Origin: Acytostelium subglobosum LB1
Taxonomy: Eukaryota > Evosea > Eumycetozoa > Acytosteliales > Acytosteliaceae
Direction: 5' to 3'
Assembly (NCBI RefSeq): GCF_000787575.1
Contig: NW_012236527.1
Span: forward strand, 558,001 to 622,000
DNA: 64,000 nt
A program made the position numbers and the translations under genes. Positions 44,488 to 55,622 of the stretch are shown here, piece by piece. The notes beneath the pieces were generated by a model. The model worked only from the letters and a program-made list of their open reading frames with translations, searched no databases and was not told the origin of the DNA. Each line of letters starts with the position of its first letter. Position 1 is the stretch's first letter.

Positions 44488-47418
44488 TTATTTCCTTATA
44501 CTTCTGCTTGAGGAGGAAGTCTGTGAAGAAGTGGAGTTGGATGTGGATGTGGATGTGGATGTGGATGTGGATGTGGATGAGGATGAGGATGAGACGCTTG
44601 TTGATGATGATGGCTTGGAAGTAGTGGTAGTGGTGGTTGATGCTGGACTGGATGCTTTGACTGGACTGCCAAGGGAAACGTTTGGTGATTGTGGCGTGGT
44701 TTTGGAAGATGCCGCTGCCCTCAAACTATCAGTGAGCAATGATATCTTTGGCTGGATCGTCACCTTCTTCTTCTCCTCGACCTTTGATGATGGTGACAGC
44801 ACTGCTGATGATGTAACTGTTGGTACAAATGTTGTATCAGCCTTTGCTGCTGCCACAGGGGCTGGTGTAGCCACTGGAGTTGGTACAGTCACAAGGGTTG
44901 GTGCAGCCACTGGTGTTGGTGTAGCCACTGGGGCTGGTGAAGTCACAGGGGTTGGTGTAGCCTTTGGGGCTGGTGCAGCCACTTGTGTAGTCACAGGGGT
45001 TGGTGTAGCCACTGGAGTTGGTACAGCCACAGGTACTGTTGAACTTGTTGACTGAGTGGCCGAAACCTTCTTGATTACTATAGGTGTTGGGGTTGATACA
45101 ACAGGTTCAATAGCAACTGGAGTGACTTGGACGTTGTTTGGCTTGGGAGTGTCCTTATCTTGATCGTCGACTCTGGTGTTTGGACTGCTTCCAACGATGG
45201 GCAATCGGTCAGAGCTGGCCAGAGTTACAATGACTGGTGCTGGGACTGGGGTTGTCGATGACGAAGACGATAATGATGATGGAGCTGTGGTCGATTGAAG
45301 TGGTGGCGAATAGATTGATACAGTTGGCATTGGGGAGGATGGCGCTGATGGAGTAACTGTCTCGGACGAGGGAGAGTTGAACTGTCGCTCTAGTGCCAAT
45401 GATCGCGCGGTCGAGTAGAACTTGCCCAGACTCTTCCAGTCAAGCAACTCGGACAGCTTCTCTGTCTTGTTCCTAAGTTCAATACGCTGACGTCTGTCCA
45501 GTTGGCAGAACTTCCACAAGTAGTCGGTCATCTGTTCCACTGACTCGCTGGGTGACTTGAATCGTCTGTCCACGATGAAGATGCCCTTGGAGTCTGGGTC
45601 GGCCAGACCACGTCTCATGTAGTTGGCAAAGCCTGTCAGGTTACTTGTGACTGATGGCACACCCAGCACTGTACACTCGGCTGGCGTGTAGCCCCATGGC
45701 TCATAGTATGATGCAAAGACACCAAGATGACATCCACGAACAAACTCTGTGTAGTCCAAGGGTATGAGTGGATTGGTCGAGTTGAGGAACTCTGGATGAT
45801 ATATGATCTTGACTCTGTCCTCGTGTCCATTGAACATCTGTATCTTTCGCAAATGATTAAGTATTGGATCGTTATCTGATTGATTGATTGAGTGAGGGAG
45901 TAAGTGATTTGTCTTTGATTCATCCCAATTCATTCAATCATACATACAGTCATCGACCATGTTGTGTGTTACGATTGGAGGCAGAGATGGCCTCTGCTTG
46001 AGTGCATATATCCTTCTCTTGAGCTTGACGAGGTCCTCCTGGGTGAGCAACTCCTCGGGTGAGATGACCTTGCCACGAGAGGTGGCCTCAAAGATCCTCT
46101 CACCCATGCTCTCGACCAGTGAGTTGCAAGTCCTTCGCATGTCCTTGAGATAGGACTGACCCTTCAACGACTCGACGTTGAAGTTGTTTGTCTTGGCTGG
46201 CATGATTATGAATGCGACCACAGTGAGATTGGAGCCAGATTGCTTGAGCAGCTTGTTGAGGCCAGCCAGCGAGTCCAAGTACATGTCCACACCCTTGTTG
46301 TAGTACTCGTAGCGACCAGCTGTGAAGAAGTAGAGTGTGTTCTCCAGGTCAAAGTCGTAGTGGCCATAGAAGTGTCCGCGGACAAACTCGTGCAACACAC
46401 TCTTATACTTGGCGTGGAGGTTCTGGAACTCGTGCAGCGCTGTGAACTTGTCCAACGTGAGGCCATTGGGGAGGATTACGTCGGCCTTGCGCTGGAGTAT
46501 GTGCTCGGACTCATACGCCGTGATCTCGGACACGGTCGTGAAGACATGTGCGTCCGCCGCCGACTTCTTCTCGATCCAATGACGATGGAAGATGCCACGC
46601 TTGGACGCCTCAAAGTCCGTGCTTAGGTACTGCATCTGGTTGTACAGGTCCACACCGCCAGCACTCAGATAGCGACCGAGCAGCGTGGCGTGTGTGGTGA
46701 AGATGGTGGCGATGGGCACACGCCATTTGCGCAATAGGATGAGGCCGACCGATGCCTGCCACTCATGGAAGTGTGCAATGTAGCGCTCAGAGCTAGCTTC
46801 GGCAAACTCCTTGAGGAACAGAGCCACCTGGTAACCAAAGACAATGGCCTCATTGGTCTCGTTGTCGTTTGGCTGCTCAAAGCCAGCCATCAAGTCCCAG
46901 CGCCACTCGCCCAGTTTATGGAAGCTACTCCTCAGATCGATCAAGAAGACCTTTGGATAACTATCAATTAGCCACTTGCCAAAGTGTACCTGAATGCCAT
47001 ACTTCTTCATCATATTATCAATGACAGGTGACACCAAAGGACCAGGCACAAGCGGTTCAAACTCTGTTGATGCCGTCTCTGGTGAGTATGGTCCAATCAA
47101 TGCATATCTTGATTTGAACTCTTCAACTGTTACCTGATTTGATGTGAATAGAAGTGAAGTCAATGATTGAATGAATGAGTGAGCAAGTTGAAGTGAAGTC
47201 ATTGAATGAATGAATGATGATATGATACATACAGGTGCCTTTGACTTTAGTACAGTATAGATACCACCGACCTTCTTGGCAACCTCCCAACCAATATCAA
47301 AGAGTGCAACATTTGGCTCAACAACAGGTGTCACTTCCCCAGATGTAATGTCTCTGTTGAGTCTCATTTGAGACATGGCACCATCCAAGTATGTACTATT
47401 TGGTGTACCAAATATCAT
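44488..47418 (-). CDS. glcS: Glycogen synthase (GT3 family) with repetitive C-terminal tail
   Basis: Three exons (47418-47233, 47133-45948, 45875-44488) give 919 residues. The GT3 synthase core covers about residues 30-660. It has the UDP-glucose site [20 protein letters not shown], the block [33 protein letters not shown], and the C-terminal catalytic [20 protein letters not shown] with [20 protein letters not shown]. The Arg-rich segment [20 protein letters not shown], the family's glucose-6-phosphate sensor region, is present. The last 250 residues are not in animal or yeast enzymes: a Ser/Thr/Pro stretch, a [10 protein letters not shown] repeat and a final Ser/Thr run coded by a hexanucleotide repeat. 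In dictyostelids this enzyme makes storage glycogen used during spore and stalk formation. Core assignment is certain. Confidence 0.95.
44535..44592. repeat. GGATGT hexanucleotide microsatellite inside glycogen synthase
   Basis: Tandem ATGTGG units changing to ATGAGG on the plus strand. On the coding strand they give alternating Ser-Thr near the C-terminus. In frame, so length changes in units of six would keep the protein open. Confidence 0.85.
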
Positions 47419-47737
47419 TATTATTTGTTATTTGTTATTTATATATATATGATTAATTTAAGTATTAGTATGATTGAACAAAGTTACATCCATTCATTCA
47501 TTGTCATGGTAGTGTCTCAGATTATTATTAAAGTTGTCGATGTCAGTTGATGAGATCCAAAGTGTCAGTTCCCAACAAAGGGGCAAAGTTTGATTTTTTG
47601 ATGCTTTTGACAACATTGTTGGTTGGATGTTTGACGAATCACATCATTGGTCAGTCCACTGACCCACACTTTCGACAACTTCTTCATCTTCAACAACTAC
47701 GAATATTACAGTACAAACAGATAATATATATATAGTT
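47419..47737. other. Intergenic stretch between divergent glycogen synthase and pseudogene
   Basis: AT-rich upstream region of glycogen synthase (TATATATATG around 47440) followed by unique DNA. No gene. Confidence 0.4.
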
Positions 47738-48556
47738 ATGAGTGAAGACTTGCAACATAAGTTCAATGCAAAGTTATCGGAAAGATTAACAACACTATGG
47801 AGTACTTTACAACAATCGGCAACAAAACATCAAAGTTTAAGTGTCAACAGAGTTGTTTAAACAATTGCATGAGATGATGATTGTCGAAGAGCATAGAGCC
47901 AATGCATCAAATGTTGAAGGACTCTAACAGACATCGACAACAATCGTTGACATTGTCAAAGAGATCAAGAGCATCATTAACTTGTTCAGACCGACGCCTG
48001 AGGACGCCATCGTCGAACAGCCAAGTGCCGAGATGATCGATGGTATCATTCAAACGATCACTTCATGCACTACGATGGACCAGTTCATCGAGCGAACCAC
48101 CTCAACTACATCTTCTCAAATGACTGACGTTGGTGCCAGTGACTTGGTACCACATCGATCCTAAGGTGCTGGACGATGTCGACACTGAATCATCACAATG
48201 TATCGACACATTCAACTTGAAGACCAAACAGCAACAACATATCAGGCTCCCTGGCCCTGTGACCACATGTGCCTTTGATGGACGGGACACACTGTACATG
48301 ATGAACTGGAAGCCGTTACAAGAGTCCAGACTAACGCTGTCCAACCTCGAGGTAGATGAACTCACCTACGTGGCCAAAAGGACGATGGAGAGGACATAAC
48401 TGTCTGACGTATTCCACCTCGGAGAAAGGAACTCTATATCTACTGGAGGGAAAGGATACCAACTTCCGATACAACATTGCCAATGATGAGTGGACCAAGA
48501 TTGAAGACAACGACTCTGTCAACTCCCGTGACCATCAAGCAATGTGTGTTGCGTGA
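47738..48556 (+). pseudogene. B-box/kelch-family pseudogene
   Basis: This stretch aligns by eye with the intact gene at 48760-50418. An opening MSEDLQHKFNAKLSERLTTL matches the coil after the B-box. The segment LHEMMIVEEHRANASNVEGL and FRPTPEDAIVEQPSAEMIDG correspond to the neighbour's FRPTPEDSPAIIEQPSAELI. After about AGT GAC TTG near 48148 it jumps to TESSQCIDTFNLKTKQQQHI, which is 3' in the neighbour. So it has lost the B-box, about 0.75 kb of propeller, and its frame: there is a small deletion near 47850, a CAA-to-TAA change near 47925 and frame changes after that. It keeps the final block to 48556. A recent tandem duplicate in decay. Confidence 0.85.
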
Positions 48557-48759
48557 TCCCCGCATTCCTCGCAAGTAGATTAGGATCTAATCAAGATCGA
48601 TTGGTGATCGTCCGATGATCAGGCTCCAACAAATATCTTCAAGTTTGGTCTTTTCGACTTCGAAGTTTGGTTGGGCGCGCAACACTCTTGACTTCAATTT
48701 GATTGCTGCGCATCCCGTCCACTTCAACATCAACACCAATAACAAGTAAATACATAATA

Positions 48760-50418
48760 ATGGACATCGACATGAATGACTTGTGTTGGTGTCATCGAGA
48801 TAATAAGTTGAAGGAGTTGATATGTTTGGATTGTAATACATTGATTTGTAAACTATGTATGAGTGTACAACACAAGAAGCATGATATAGAAAGTGTAGAA
48901 CATATAAAGTCATTGTCAGAACAACATAAATACAATGATAAGTCATTGGAAAGATTATCAACATTATGGAGTACACTACAAGAGTTGGCAACAACTTATC
49001 AAAGTCTAACAATCAGTAGAAAGTCAATAACAGAGTTATTCAAACAATTGCATGAGATGATGATGATCGAAGAGCACAGAGCCAATGCATCAAATGTTGA
49101 AGGACTCCAACAAACATCCACTACAATCATTGATATTGTCAATGAGATCAAGAGCATCAACAACTTGTTCAGACCGACGCCCGAGGACTCACCCGCCATC
49201 ATCGAACAGCCAAGTGCCGAGTTGATCGATGGGATCATCCAAACAATCGCCACATGTACCACGATCGACGAGTTCATCCAGCGTACGTTCCCAGCTGCAG
49301 CGCCAATGTCCGACGGTGGTGCCGGGGACTTGTTCCCAAGCACAGACACTCAGCTGTTGACCATGTTGCAGCTCATAGTGACAAAGATCAACAACGCACC
49401 AGAGTTCAAGGTTGTGCCGGCATCAAAGTTGGAGATTGATCAAGGCTTGATGTCCTACATCAAGTCTCAGATACGTGACTGCTTCCAAGAGCTGGGCGAG
49501 AGGGAGAAGTTCACTCATGACTTGGACAGCCAGATCATGAGTATTGGCCCGGAGTCAATGACATTCTTCTCGCCAATGACTAACACGTGGACCGATGGCC
49601 CAGATCAGACTTTCCCAGGAATTCAAGATTTCAATTTGTCAACTGTATATGCGCGAGGACACGTCTATTTGTTTGGTACTGGAGACAATTATGACTCTTA
49701 CAGCCGCTTCTCACTGGCCACCCGTCAATGGGAACACAGCCCAGTGCCAAGCCTTGAGAATGGTTTCTATTGTTCGGCCTGTTATGATGGAGATAAGATA
49801 ATCTACGTGATCGGCAATGAAACTGGTCATCAGGATAATGCCAAGATATTCAGCTTTAACATCGACACTCAACAGCTTGTACATGTTGGCAAGTTTGACG
49901 CGAGGCTAACGATCATGCCATCCTACGTGGACTACCACAATCAGGTCCTCTACTCTATCGATGTTGCCACTATGGGGGAAAATGATATTGCTTCAACAGA
50001 GTGCATCGACACATTTAACTTGATCACCAAGGATCAAGCAACGATCCCTCTCCCTGGCTCTGTCTACTCATCTGTCTCTGATGGTCAGGGCATGTTGTAC
50101 ATGATCGTCTGGACACCGGAGCAAACAGCGTTCATCAGCCTATCGCTGACCAGTCAAGAGATAGTCTACCTTACGGATGTGCCACCCCCAGCGGAAGGAC
50201 GGAGGAGAGCGTATAAAGGTCTGCTGTGCTCCTCATCGGAGAAAGGAACACTATATCTTCTGGAGGGTCAAGATAGCAATTACCGATACTCTATTGACAA
50301 TGGACAGTGGACAAAGATCGTTGACAACGACACCAGCATCTCACATACTTCTCAAGGAAAGTGTGTGTTGTTTGATCAACGAACTGCTCGTAAAGGACCA
50401 GGCGCCAGGTATATCTAA
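48760..50418 (+). CDS. B-box zinc finger protein with kelch-like propeller (copy A)
   Basis: A single exon of 552 residues from ATG 48760. The B-box (CWCHRDNKLKELICLDCNTL, then ICKLCMSVQHKKHD) has the Cys/His spacing of a type 2 B-box. A coiled coil (about 60-190) follows, then weakly kelch-like repeats from about 290 to 540 (TVYARGHVYLFGTGDN, FNLITKDQATIPLPG, LYLLEGQDSNYRY). It lacks a RING. Dictyostelids have several such B-box/coil/propeller proteins of unknown role. The gene's closest relatives in this window are the pseudogene immediately 5' and the gene at 57021. The frame is open further 5' but without an ATG. Confidence 0.83.
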   Translation: MDIDMNDLCWCHRDNKLKELICLDCNTLICKLCMSVQHKKHDIESVEHIKSLSEQHKYNDKSLERLSTLWSTLQELATTYQSLTISRKSITELFKQLHEMMMIEEHRANASNVEGLQQTSTTIIDIVNEIKSINNLFRPTPEDSPAIIEQPSAELIDGIIQTIATCTTIDEFIQRTFPAAAPMSDGGAGDLFPSTDTQLLTMLQLIVTKINNAPEFKVVPASKLEIDQGLMSYIKSQIRDCFQELGEREKFTHDLDSQIMSIGPESMTFFSPMTNTWTDGPDQTFPGIQDFNLSTVYARGHVYLFGTGDNYDSYSRFSLATRQWEHSPVPSLENGFYCSACYDGDKIIYVIGNETGHQDNAKIFSFNIDTQQLVHVGKFDARLTIMPSYVDYHNQVLYSIDVATMGENDIASTECIDTFNLITKDQATIPLPGSVYSSVSDGQGMLYMIVWTPEQTAFISLSLTSQEIVYLTDVPPPAEGRRRAYKGLLCSSSEKGTLYLLEGQDSNYRYSIDNGQWTKIVDNDTSISHTSQGKCVLFDQRTARKGPGARYI

Positions 50419-50499
50419 TCAATCTAATCATTATAACCCAAAATTAAAGTGCACCATCACACATTGTCCGACAAGGGACATGCTGGCCTAGGCCATGGT

Positions 50500-51102
50500 T
50501 TATACCATAAACTCATAGACATATAGACCAATGTCCTCCATTTGCCAGGGCTCTCCACACCTCTCTCTTGGCATAAAGATATCAGTCATGTTGTATCTAG
50601 GTGAGCGGGTAGATGGGGAACCTAGTTTGAATGTTGATACTACTCTTGTGTGATGTCTGGCAGCCATTGATATTGTTCTCATTACAAATAGTTCAATATC
50701 AATATTGTTGGTACTGAGGAAGATGACTGGACACTCCTTCAGGGATTCCTTGAGGCAGAGGTGGTCATTGTAGATAGTTACTTGACGAGTTGATTCTGGC
50801 ATGTTCTTTTGATAACTCAATCTCTTGTATTCTTGTATCTTGTCTGATGAAGTATCGTACATTGATGGAATTGTTTGGATTCCAATAGTTTGGATACCAA
50901 GTGTAGAGGCTACTTGGCAAACGAGGTCACCAGTGGTACATCCAAAATGAATGAGTCCATCTGCCTTGGAGAGCACTCCCCATTCCATCAACAATCCAAC
51001 AACTCTAGGATTAACTTCATGGTCATTGGCACTTGCACCATCATTAAGTTCCTTTCTTAGTGCAATCCACTTATATAAATTGGTCATTGTTGATAATTCC
51101 AT
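50500..51102 (-). CDS. DOT1-like methyltransferase-fold protein
   Basis: A single exon of 200 residues; ATG at 51102 (MELSTMTNLYKWIALRKELN), with a second ATG six codons in. The middle reads LIHFGCTTGDLVCQVASTLG, like the SAM-binding DLGSGVGNVVLQVA block of DOT1. It then has YDTSSDKIQEYKRLSYQ, VIFLSTNNIDIELFVMRTIS, TRVVSTFKLG and MTDIFM, in DOT1-like order (compare VIFVNN, RIVSSK, LSDIG). The glycine loop has changed (HFGCTTG) and there is no N-terminal extension. I infer a diverged, possibly inactive, DOT1-domain protein. It is convergent with the B-box gene, about 80 bases apart. Confidence 0.5.
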   Translation of the reverse strand: MELSTMTNLYKWIALRKELNDGASANDHEVNPRVVGLLMEWGVLSKADGLIHFGCTTGDLVCQVASTLGIQTIGIQTIPSMYDTSSDKIQEYKRLSYQKNMPESTRQVTIYNDHLCLKESLKECPVIFLSTNNIDIELFVMRTISMAARHHTRVVSTFKLGSPSTRSPRYNMTDIFMPRERCGEPWQMEDIGLYVYEFMV

Positions 51103-51417
51103 TGAGTAATACTTTAAGAAATACTAAATTATTTGTTTACAGATAATATATGTTAATTTGATTAAAAGATTGGCTGGCTATCTTGTATGTACATTCTCCT
51201 CTTAAGTTCCACGCTGTCTACCTTACCTCTTTTCGTTTGTTGCCTTCATCAATCAATCATTCACACTCGCACACACTCACACACACAATCTAACAAGTTG
51301 TAACACCATCTAAATCTGATGATGACAATGACCACACACATAGCTCCTCCCAAATGATAATAGATGGATGACATTGCATCCTGTGTTTATTCTCTCTCTA
51401 CTCTCTCTATCTTATAT
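51103..51417. other. Intergenic stretch
   Basis: Upstream of the DOT1-like gene and 3' flank of the next. It contains a CACACTC repeat near 51265-51290. No gene. Confidence 0.35.
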
Positions 51418-52936
51418 TTACCATAACATTGGAGTGCCACCATTTGCTGATGTAGACACCTTGACCAACCAGTTCCAATTCTGGAAACAGAAAGACAGGA
51501 AGTTGACCGCAAAGAATACAATGTAAGCCACGACGGAGAAGATAACGCCAGAGTCCTCCTTGATGCGCTTGTTGAATCTCTCCTTTGACTCTTGGAAGTC
51601 ACTCGTCTGTAATGTATAAGTAAGTAAGTATAAGGCCATGATGAATGAATGAATGAATGGATACTTACAGGCTTGATGGAGAATGACAACATTTGGTCAT
51701 CATCCTCTGATTGGATGTTAAGATCTGGGTTGGCCAGTGAATGATAGCTCTTCTTCAGAAGACCATAACCTCCAAATGGTGATCGTCCAATCATTGCAAG
51801 GTAGAATAGTACCAACACCTGGAATGAGAGTCCCCAAATGAACCATACAAAGAGGTTGTCTATAAATGAGTGAGGATGGGATGTCAGTGGCATGGTAGGT
51901 GAGTATACAAGTTGTATGTATACATACTTGGATCGTTTTGTTGATAGACCAGAGCTGGATCAACTTGGAGTGCAACTGTTGCCAGGATCCACTGAGCGAT
52001 GATGTCAATGAAGAGGACCCATTGTGGAACACGGGTCGAGTAGAAGTGGAGGAAGAAGCCAATGGTCGTTCCAGTGACTACCTGTCCAACACTGTGATAT
52101 CCAAGTATAGTACGCTCAAAGCATACACAGACCATCAACAAGACACCTGTAATACGGGAGCTATGTATGATGGGAAAACGTGTCAGAACGATTGAGTGAT
52201 TGAATGAGTGATTGATTGAATGACCTACAACATAGGATAGAATGGTGCTTTGTCGATCAAGAGTGCGCCAAGGATTCCACCAGCCATCGCATCACCACTG
52301 GGCACTATTGTTTTGTTGTTGGATGTAGTGTCAGTGATCAATCAATTATGCTGGTTGGCTCGATGCCAAGAGATGTCCTCGTAGTCCAAACATGATTACA
52401 TACTTCCATAGTAACTTCCAATGTGAGCGCCATCACAAATGCATGGTCTTCTCTGTCTGAAGATAGCATAGAGTCCGACACCAAGTACCAATGGGTAGGC
52501 TAAAGTTTTGATTGATCGATCGATTGGACATTTATGGTAATTGTGTCAACTTGTTAGTCTATGTGGTGGGCCATTCAATCACTCCTTCATGAGTCCACTT
52601 ACCAGCACGATGCAACATATGCACAATGTCGACTCTGAGCGACAGGAACTTGTTCTTGATTGTTGGATAGGATGATGGAGTGGTGCCAAGTAGCATCATT
52701 GCTGGAAGTACAAAGAGCATTGATGAGACGGTGATGGCCACGGTCCTGGGGTTGACAAACTGCATGATAAAGTTCGCCAACAATGGTAGGACGCCCTCGT
52801 TGTTCTTGAAACAACGATTGAAGAAGTTATCGCCATTGACATTGGTGCAGTTGGCTGTGTTGTGTGCCGACACTGATGTTGCCAACATCAATGTGATGGT
52901 GGCCATCAAGACCAGAGACATGCTGTACCTGTACAT
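51418..52936 (-). CDS. PAP2-related multi-pass membrane protein with degenerate catalytic motifs
   Basis: Six exons (52936-52603, 52499-52404, 52304-52229, 52160-51928, 51859-51669, 51606-51418) give 372 residues. A cleavable-looking leader (LVLMATITLMLATSVSA) precedes a short lumenal Cys-containing loop and several membrane helices. The phosphatase-like motifs are recognisable but changed. Motif 1 is YAIFRQRRP (Lys replaced by Tyr), motif 2 is PSGDAMAGG (His replaced by Asp) and motif 3 is ERTILGYHSVGQVVTG (Ser and Asp replaced; nucleophile His kept). D. discoideum has a set of PA-phosphatase-related proteins of this kind. Activity is doubtful. The splices all land in frame and rebuild hydrophobic helices, so I trust the model. 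Confidence 0.8.
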
Positions 52937-53251
52937 TGTATTTGTGTGTATATATAATACTTGTAGACGATCGTAGTTGTAGTGATGAGAGAGTGAGAAT
53001 TGTTGAAAGAAGATTGTGATGGTGTTGATGGGCCAGCACACTTTTTTTTTTTGATCAGGTTTTGGGTCTCCACCTTGGCCTTTTTGACCCAAAGATATTT
53101 TGATCTTACATTTTTAGGTAGTCGACCTTACTTGCCAACGGGAATGGTCTATTATTTGTAATACAGAACAAAGTTTATTTGATGTTGAGATTGGAGGAGA
53201 AGGTGATGGGTGGGGTGGTTTGATGGATCGGATATACTTGGTACAATACAA
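52937..53251. other. Intergenic stretch
   Basis: Upstream of the PAP2-related gene, with a T10 run at 53041-53052. It is also the 3' flank of the PAK-type kinase. No gene. Confidence 0.4.
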
Positions 53252-55005
53252 TTATGAAGACTCTCTTGACAACTGAATCAGTGGCTTGAACTGATTGCCA
53301 TCACATGCCTTGTCTAAAAATGGATGCTGCTCATTTTAAACATAGTTAGTCATCTAATCAATCAATCAATCAATCAATCAATGGATCAATCAAACATACC
53401 CTCAAGAGTGTGGCGGCATCTGGTCTGGTCTGGACATTGATATCAAGGCACTTGTTGAAGAAGTCGTTGAAGTCTTTGCTCCACTTGGACTGCTCCTTGA
53501 GGGGTGGAATACCCTTGGTAGTGATCAAGAAGAGGGCTCTGAGAGGTGGGAAGTCCTGTTTGTTGTTGCGAAGAGGCAAAGCAAAGTTGTTAAAATCATG
53601 GAACATTCCAAGTCAAAGTCCAAAGACATATTGTCAACTTACCATGTAGGGTGGCTCACCCTCAGCCATCTCCATCATCATGATGCCAAGACTCCATATG
53701 TCAACCTTGATGCCGTAGTCGTGTCCACGAATCAACTCTGGCGCCATCCAGTATGGTGTACCGACGACGGTGTTACGCTTCTGCTGCTTCTGTGTGAGCT
53801 GTGCAGCGTATCCAAAGTCGGCAATCTTGACAGCACCGTCGGAGCTGAGCAGGATGTTGTCACTCTTGATGTCACGATGAATGCGGTGCAGCGAGTGGAT
53901 GTATTGCAGTGATCTGAGTGTCTCGCGCAACACGTAGGCGATCTGTGGCTCAGTCATCTTGATGTTGTTGAAGGCCTCCAGTATGTCGGTGAGACAGCCA
54001 CCCCCCATGAACTCCATGGCCACCCATAGCTCTCTGTCATTCACAATGTAGCTGTCGATGTAGCTGACGATGTTGTCGTGCTGGCTTGTCTTCATGATGG
54101 CGATCTCTGTTACTAGCAACTTGGCATTGTCGTTGTTGATCTCAATCTTCTTGATGGCCACTCTCTTTGTGGTCTTGGATGATGTGGCGACAAACACCTC
54201 TCCCGCTGCGCCCTCACCAATCTTTGTCATGTTCTTATATATCTTTGTTGGGTCCTCCCTGTTGACCAGATCATTGATTGTTTGGTTGGACTCATCTGGA
54301 AGTGCAGATGAAGGGCCTGGCTTTCCATCAGCAGCAGTCCTGCCAGCTTGGAACTCCAATACACTGAGCCACTCATTGGGCTTGTCCAACACTTCAGCCT
54401 TTGATACATTGTTGGTCTTTAGAATGACCTCCCATTCCTTTGGCAAGCCCTAAATATGTGTTGCCATATTGTTAGTATGGCCACCTTGACTTGTCCAGAC
54501 GCATGCAAGACTTACAGAGAAACCTGTGGCAGAGTTAAAGTCAACATGGACGATGTGCTTTAGGTTGAATGGTGTGCCGACGCTGGAGTACTCAGAACCT
54601 TTCTCGACGGCCTTGATCCAGACGTTCATCTCATCTTGATTGTTGGCCTGGATGTAGAATGTCTTGTCGATTCTTGGTGACACCAGTTCAAAGCAGCACT
54701 GCTTGCCAATGTTGTTGTTGACACTGACACGACACATCCTCAATGGTACGACACCAATTGGACGTGGATCATTCTGTTCCTTAAAGTAGAACAACATATC
54801 CTTCTGTATCCTAAACCATCTCTTCTTCCAGTTCTTCACAATATGTCCTTGTTTCTTCAACTCACCCTCCTTATCTGGATGGCTCCATTGATCTGGTGTA
54901 ATCTATAATCCATTATCCATTAGCCACCACATGTTAAGTTAATAACCAGGAATGTGGAGATGGCACCAACTCAATGAAACATACCTCATCTACGGTGATC
55001 ATCAT
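53252..55005 (-). CDS. PAK-family protein kinase with PH and CRIB domains
   Basis: Five exons (55005-54985, 54902-54516, 54449-53643, 53555-53400, 53326-53252) give 481 residues. A tiny first exon (MMITVDE) leads to a PH domain (about 15-115: GELKKQGHIVKNWKKRWFRI ... MNVWIKAVEKG). A CRIB motif follows, rebuilt across an intron (GTPFNLKHIVHVDFNSATGF/GLPKEW). The STE20-type kinase has the glycine loop IGEGAAGEVF, VAIKKI, the catalytic loop HRDIKSDNILLS, DFG in IADFGYAAQL, the PAK signature VGTPYWMAPELI, and a C-lobe ending HPFLDKAC. All catalytic residues are present. D. discoideum has PAKs of this PH-CRIB-kinase layout (pakF/G/H type). It should bind phosphoinositides and Rac-GTP and act on the cytoskeleton; by family, not shown here. 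Confidence 0.93.
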
Positions 55006-55490
55006 GAATGAATATATGATTGATTGTTTTGAACAAACAAATACTATTAATACAAGAATAATTAATGAATAATGATTGAATGACAATGAATGAATGTAAG
55101 AATGAGTTGGCCAACAACAACAATGATTGTCCAACAACAACAACAACAACATCCATGAACACCAACAACATTAAAGATGTGAGAGATGTTGTTGCTTTGA
55201 GATGTGTGGGTAGACAGGTGATGCCAACAAGCCAAGTTGGCTTGCAGACCCAAACCCAAGATAGTTTCGTTGTTGTGGTGTTTTGTTGACTTGTGAGCGT
55301 GGTGCCTCTTGGGGTCACCCCGAAGTGGCTCTAGCCCTTTATCCACACTCCCCCACCACTTCACTATTCAAACACTTACAGATAATTAGATACTAATAAA
55401 GATGTGAATGATGATTGAATTAATGGATATATATCTTATTATTAAGATTGATTACAATGCTTGTTTGATTCAGCTTGTTACTCAACCAAT
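55006..55490. other. Intergenic stretch with AAC repeats
   Basis: Upstream of the kinase gene. CAACAACAA repeats lie around 55105-55150. No gene beyond the fragment listed next. Confidence 0.4.
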
Positions 55491-55622
55491 CTATCTTCCA
55501 CCACCAGGCCCGACTTTGATCACATCAATGTAGTGAGAAGTACTCAAGCGACCATTATTTGAGCGGCCACTGTTGAACAACATACTCCATTGTCCAGGTT
55601 GAATGATCATATCATATTCCCT
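55491..55622 (-). pseudogene. Orphan coding-like exon (C-terminal fragment)
   Basis: The minus strand reads EYDMIIQPGQWSMLFNSGR, then SNNGRLSTSHYIDVIKVGPG and GGR before a TAG. Composition and codon use look protein-coding, and AAAG directly upstream could be a splice acceptor. But the sequence 5' of it is the start of the plus-strand HAD gene, and no upstream exon can be found. I read it as a leftover last exon of a lost secreted-type protein, or a short exon of an unrecognised gene. Family not recognised. Confidence 0.4.
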
